A stretch of 6,597 nt of DNA. Source: Nitrospinales bacterium (GTDB taxonomy: Bacteria; Nitrospinota_A; UBA7883; JACRGQ01). This document shows positions 4,852-6,597 of the stretch, one piece after another. The notes under the pieces are model-generated. The model made no database searches. It saw only the letters and a program-made list of their open reading frames with translations, and had not been told where the DNA came from. The translations under genes were made by a program, and so were the position numbers. The stretch's first letter is position 1, and each line of letters starts with the position of its first letter. The stretch spans positions 1 to 6,597 of the forward strand of contig JAHFEI010000120.1 in assembly GCA_023248615.1 (NCBI GenBank). Direction: 5' to 3'.

Positions 4852-6597
4852 ATCCTTCCCAAAACTCCCTCCGCCGGTTTTTTATTTACGTTCTTCTGTT
4901 TACCCTCCTGTCCTTGCCGCTGGCGGGTTACGCCTTGGAGCCGGATAGAGACTTGGCGATTACCGCAGACAGCATTACCTACATCGAGAGCACGGGGAAG
5001 CTACGCGCCATCGGCAACACCCAAGTACAGTTGGGCACGCTCAATATTCAGGGCAAAGAGTGCCTGATAGATAGGACAACCCATGATGGCTTTATCGAAG
5101 GGGATGTAACGCTGAAATTGCCGGATGCGGAGATAAAGGCCAAAATGATGGAGTTCAACCTGGAGACGGGAGCCGCGACGCTTACCGATGCCAACGGCAT
5201 ATTCAACAGCCAGCTTACCTTTACGGCGAAGAAGATAAAACGCACGTCCAAAGATTCGTTTGAGATAGGGGACGGCCTTATAACAAGCTGTCCGCCAGAA
5301 CAGCAGGAATGGGTCTTCAAGGCGAAACTGGTAAAGGTGCGGCTGGAGGGGCTGGCCGTACTGGAGGATGTGAGCCTGCGTTTCTACGACGTGCCGGTTT
5401 TCTATTCGCCATACTGGTTTGCCCCGGCAGTGACGAAAAGAACCACCGGGCTACTGCTTCCCGGAGTGGGATATTCCTCTACCAGCGGCGCATTCCTGAA
5501 AAACAGTTTTTACTGGGCGAAATCGGAACAGGACGACGCGACCTTCTACCTGGACTTGATGGAAAAACGTGGTGCTCGCGAGGGGATAGAGTACCGCTAC
5601 GCATTTGCAGAGCGGACCCGCGGGCAGATGAATGCGGACTACCTGCAAGATACGCGGCTGGGCGAACCGCTTTGGAGCGTGAAGATGAACCATCGCCAGG
5701 AGTTCGACAACGGCTTGGACACCATGGCGAACCTGGATATGGAAAGCCGCACCAGCTATTCCAGGGAATTTGATAACGGGACATATATGCGAACAAGGCG
5801 GTATACGGATTCGTCCGTTAGCCTGAGTTCGGGCGGGGATATCTACTCGCTTTCCTTGACGGGGCGCGACCAGCGGGATGTGGAGACCGTTGCGCGTGAT
5901 GTGTTCAGCAAGAGGCCGGAGCTTAAGATGTCCGCCATGCCGCACACCGTCCTCGGCACGCCGGTTTCTGTCGCGGCGCAGGCCAGCGCCGCGTCATTTT
6001 TCTCGGCGGCGAACTCGAATATAAGCGTAGACCGGCTGGATGTCCGCCCCACACTTTCATTGCCTGTAGGCGTGGCCTCTTTTTTTAACGCTACGCCGTG
6101 GGTGCAGGGACGCGGAACCTACTACAGCCGTTACTCGGCGGAATCCAAGCCGCTTACCACCGCTTACTATGCGGGTGGGCTGGGGCTGGAGGGGCCGCGT
6201 GCGTACCGCGTTTTCGAAACGGATAACGACGCGTTCAAACACTCCATCACACCGATGCTGGATTATGGTTTTGTGCCGGGCTACGAGATAGACGGGGTTA
6301 ATCGCCGGAATGCGTTGAAGCTGGACCCGCTGGACGTATCGGATCCCAAAAGCCTGCTTACGTTCTCCCTGCTGAACCGTATTTTCAGCCGTAACAGCAC
6401 GGACGAGATTGTGCGACTGAATATCCAGCAAGGGTACGATTTCAATGAAGCTGCGCGTCAGGGAGTCCCGGAACCGCATCCCTTCCTGCCGTTGGGGGTG
6501 GAGTTGAAAAGTAAGCCGGTGCCCTGGGTCCTGTTGAACGCCGACCTGGGATACAACCACTACGACCAGAGGCCGGATACCTTTAACCAGGAACTTG
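4836..6597 (+). CDS. lptD: LPS-assembly outer-membrane protein LptD, 3'-truncated by window edge
   Basis: LptD (with lipoprotein LptE) is the outer-membrane barrel that inserts LPS delivered by the LptA bridge. The frame is open to the window end, giving 587 residues; family members usually have about 700-800, so the barrel C-terminus is missing. From GTG 4836 the protein begins with a good signal peptide: RR, FFIYVLLFTLLSLPL, cleavage plausibly after GYA (residue 33). Next comes the periplasmic LptA/OstA-like beta-jellyroll (about 40-130: ITADSITYIES, EGDVTL, then AKMMEFNLETGAATLTDA). The LptD signature follows: LITSCPPEQQEW with C152, FYDVPVFYSPYWFAP (183-197), then RTTGLLLPGVGYSS from R202. 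C152 aligns with E. coli C173. The rest is barrel, with alternating aromatic strands such as REGIEYRYAF. The start is uncertain: GTG 4836 is only 2 bases from GGGGAG, while ATT 4842 would be ideally spaced but is a rare start codon. No ATG offers an alternative. Confidence 0.93.
   Translation, partial: MIIPRHPSQNSLRRFFIYVLLFTLLSLPLAGYALEPDRDLAITADSITYIESTGKLRAIGNTQVQLGTLNIQGKECLIDRTTHDGFIEGDVTLKLPDAEIKAKMMEFNLETGAATLTDANGIFNSQLTFTAKKIKRTSKDSFEIGDGLITSCPPEQQEWVFKAKLVKVRLEGLAVLEDVSLRFYDVPVFYSPYWFAPAVTKRTTGLLLPGVGYSSTSGAFLKNSFYWAKSEQDDATFYLDLMEKRGAREGIEYRYAFAERTRGQMNADYLQDTRLGEPLWSVKMNHRQEFDNGLDTMANLDMESRTSYSREFDNGTYMRTRRYTDSSVSLSSGGDIYSLSLTGRDQRDVETVARDVFSKRPELKMSAMPHTVLGTPVSVAAQASAASFFSAANSNISVDRLDVRPTLSLPVGVASFFNATPWVQGRGTYYSRYSAESKPLTTAYYAGGLGLEGPRAYRVFETDNDAFKHSITPMLDYGFVPGYEIDGVNRRNALKLDPLDVSDPKSLLTFSLLNRIFSRNSTDEIVRLNIQQGYDFNEAARQGVPEPHPFLPLGVELKSKPVPWVLLNADLGYNHYDQRPDTFNQEL

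Noticed and set aside
5309..5773. A plus-strand frame of 154 codons inside the lptD region
   Set aside because: It is an alternate-frame shadow. The lptD frame runs through it without a stop and carries the conserved LptD signature.
5451..5945. Minus-strand frames of 64-167 codons across the lptD region
   Set aside because: No domain is recognisable, and all lie opposite a continuous LptD reading frame.

Overview
The window carries six genes, all on the + strand and tightly packed: (1) the 3' part of purF, entering from the left edge; (2) a class I SAM-dependent methyltransferase of the PmtA/UbiE type; (3) a secreted DUF3108-family protein; (4) nadE, the two-domain glutamine-dependent NAD+ synthetase; (5) pdaD, a pyruvoyl-dependent arginine decarboxylase; (6) the 5' part of lptD, the outer-membrane LPS-assembly protein, running off the right edge. 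No RNA gene, mobile element, CRISPR array or long repeat was seen. No gene-free stretch exceeds about 100 bases.

Organism: lptD means a diderm (Gram-negative) bacterium with LPS. PurF has the cysteines of the [4Fe-4S] Bacillus-type enzyme rather than the E. coli type. Arginine decarboxylase is the pyruvoyl type, best known from archaea but also found in several bacterial groups. Base composition looks moderately GC-rich, yet the ATA isoleucine codon is used freely, which is unlike E. coli. Together this suggests a deltaproteobacterial-, Nitrospinae- or Nitrospirae-like lineage. That placement is inference and weak.

Layout: purF ends at 1141. A 98-base spacer follows, containing a plausible sigma70-type promoter (about 1171-1199). 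From 1240 the other five genes are nearly continuous: methyltransferase and DUF3108 overlap by 34 bases, DUF3108 and nadE overlap by 4 (ATGA), nadE and pdaD abut with no gap, and pdaD and lptD are about 16 bases apart. This looks like one transcript. Three of the five starts appear to be GTG.

Functionally the cluster is mixed. Two or three products concern the envelope (LptD, the exported DUF3108 protein, possibly a phospholipid methyltransferase). Two are soluble metabolic enzymes (NAD+ synthesis, agmatine/polyamine synthesis), and purF lies just upstream. I see no convincing new defence or mobile system. The most interesting local signal is a GC-rich inverted repeat at 4825-4851 that would bury the only good Shine-Dalgarno sequence of lptD and place its likely start codon in the loop. 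This could be translational control, a terminator-like element, or an incidental structure.
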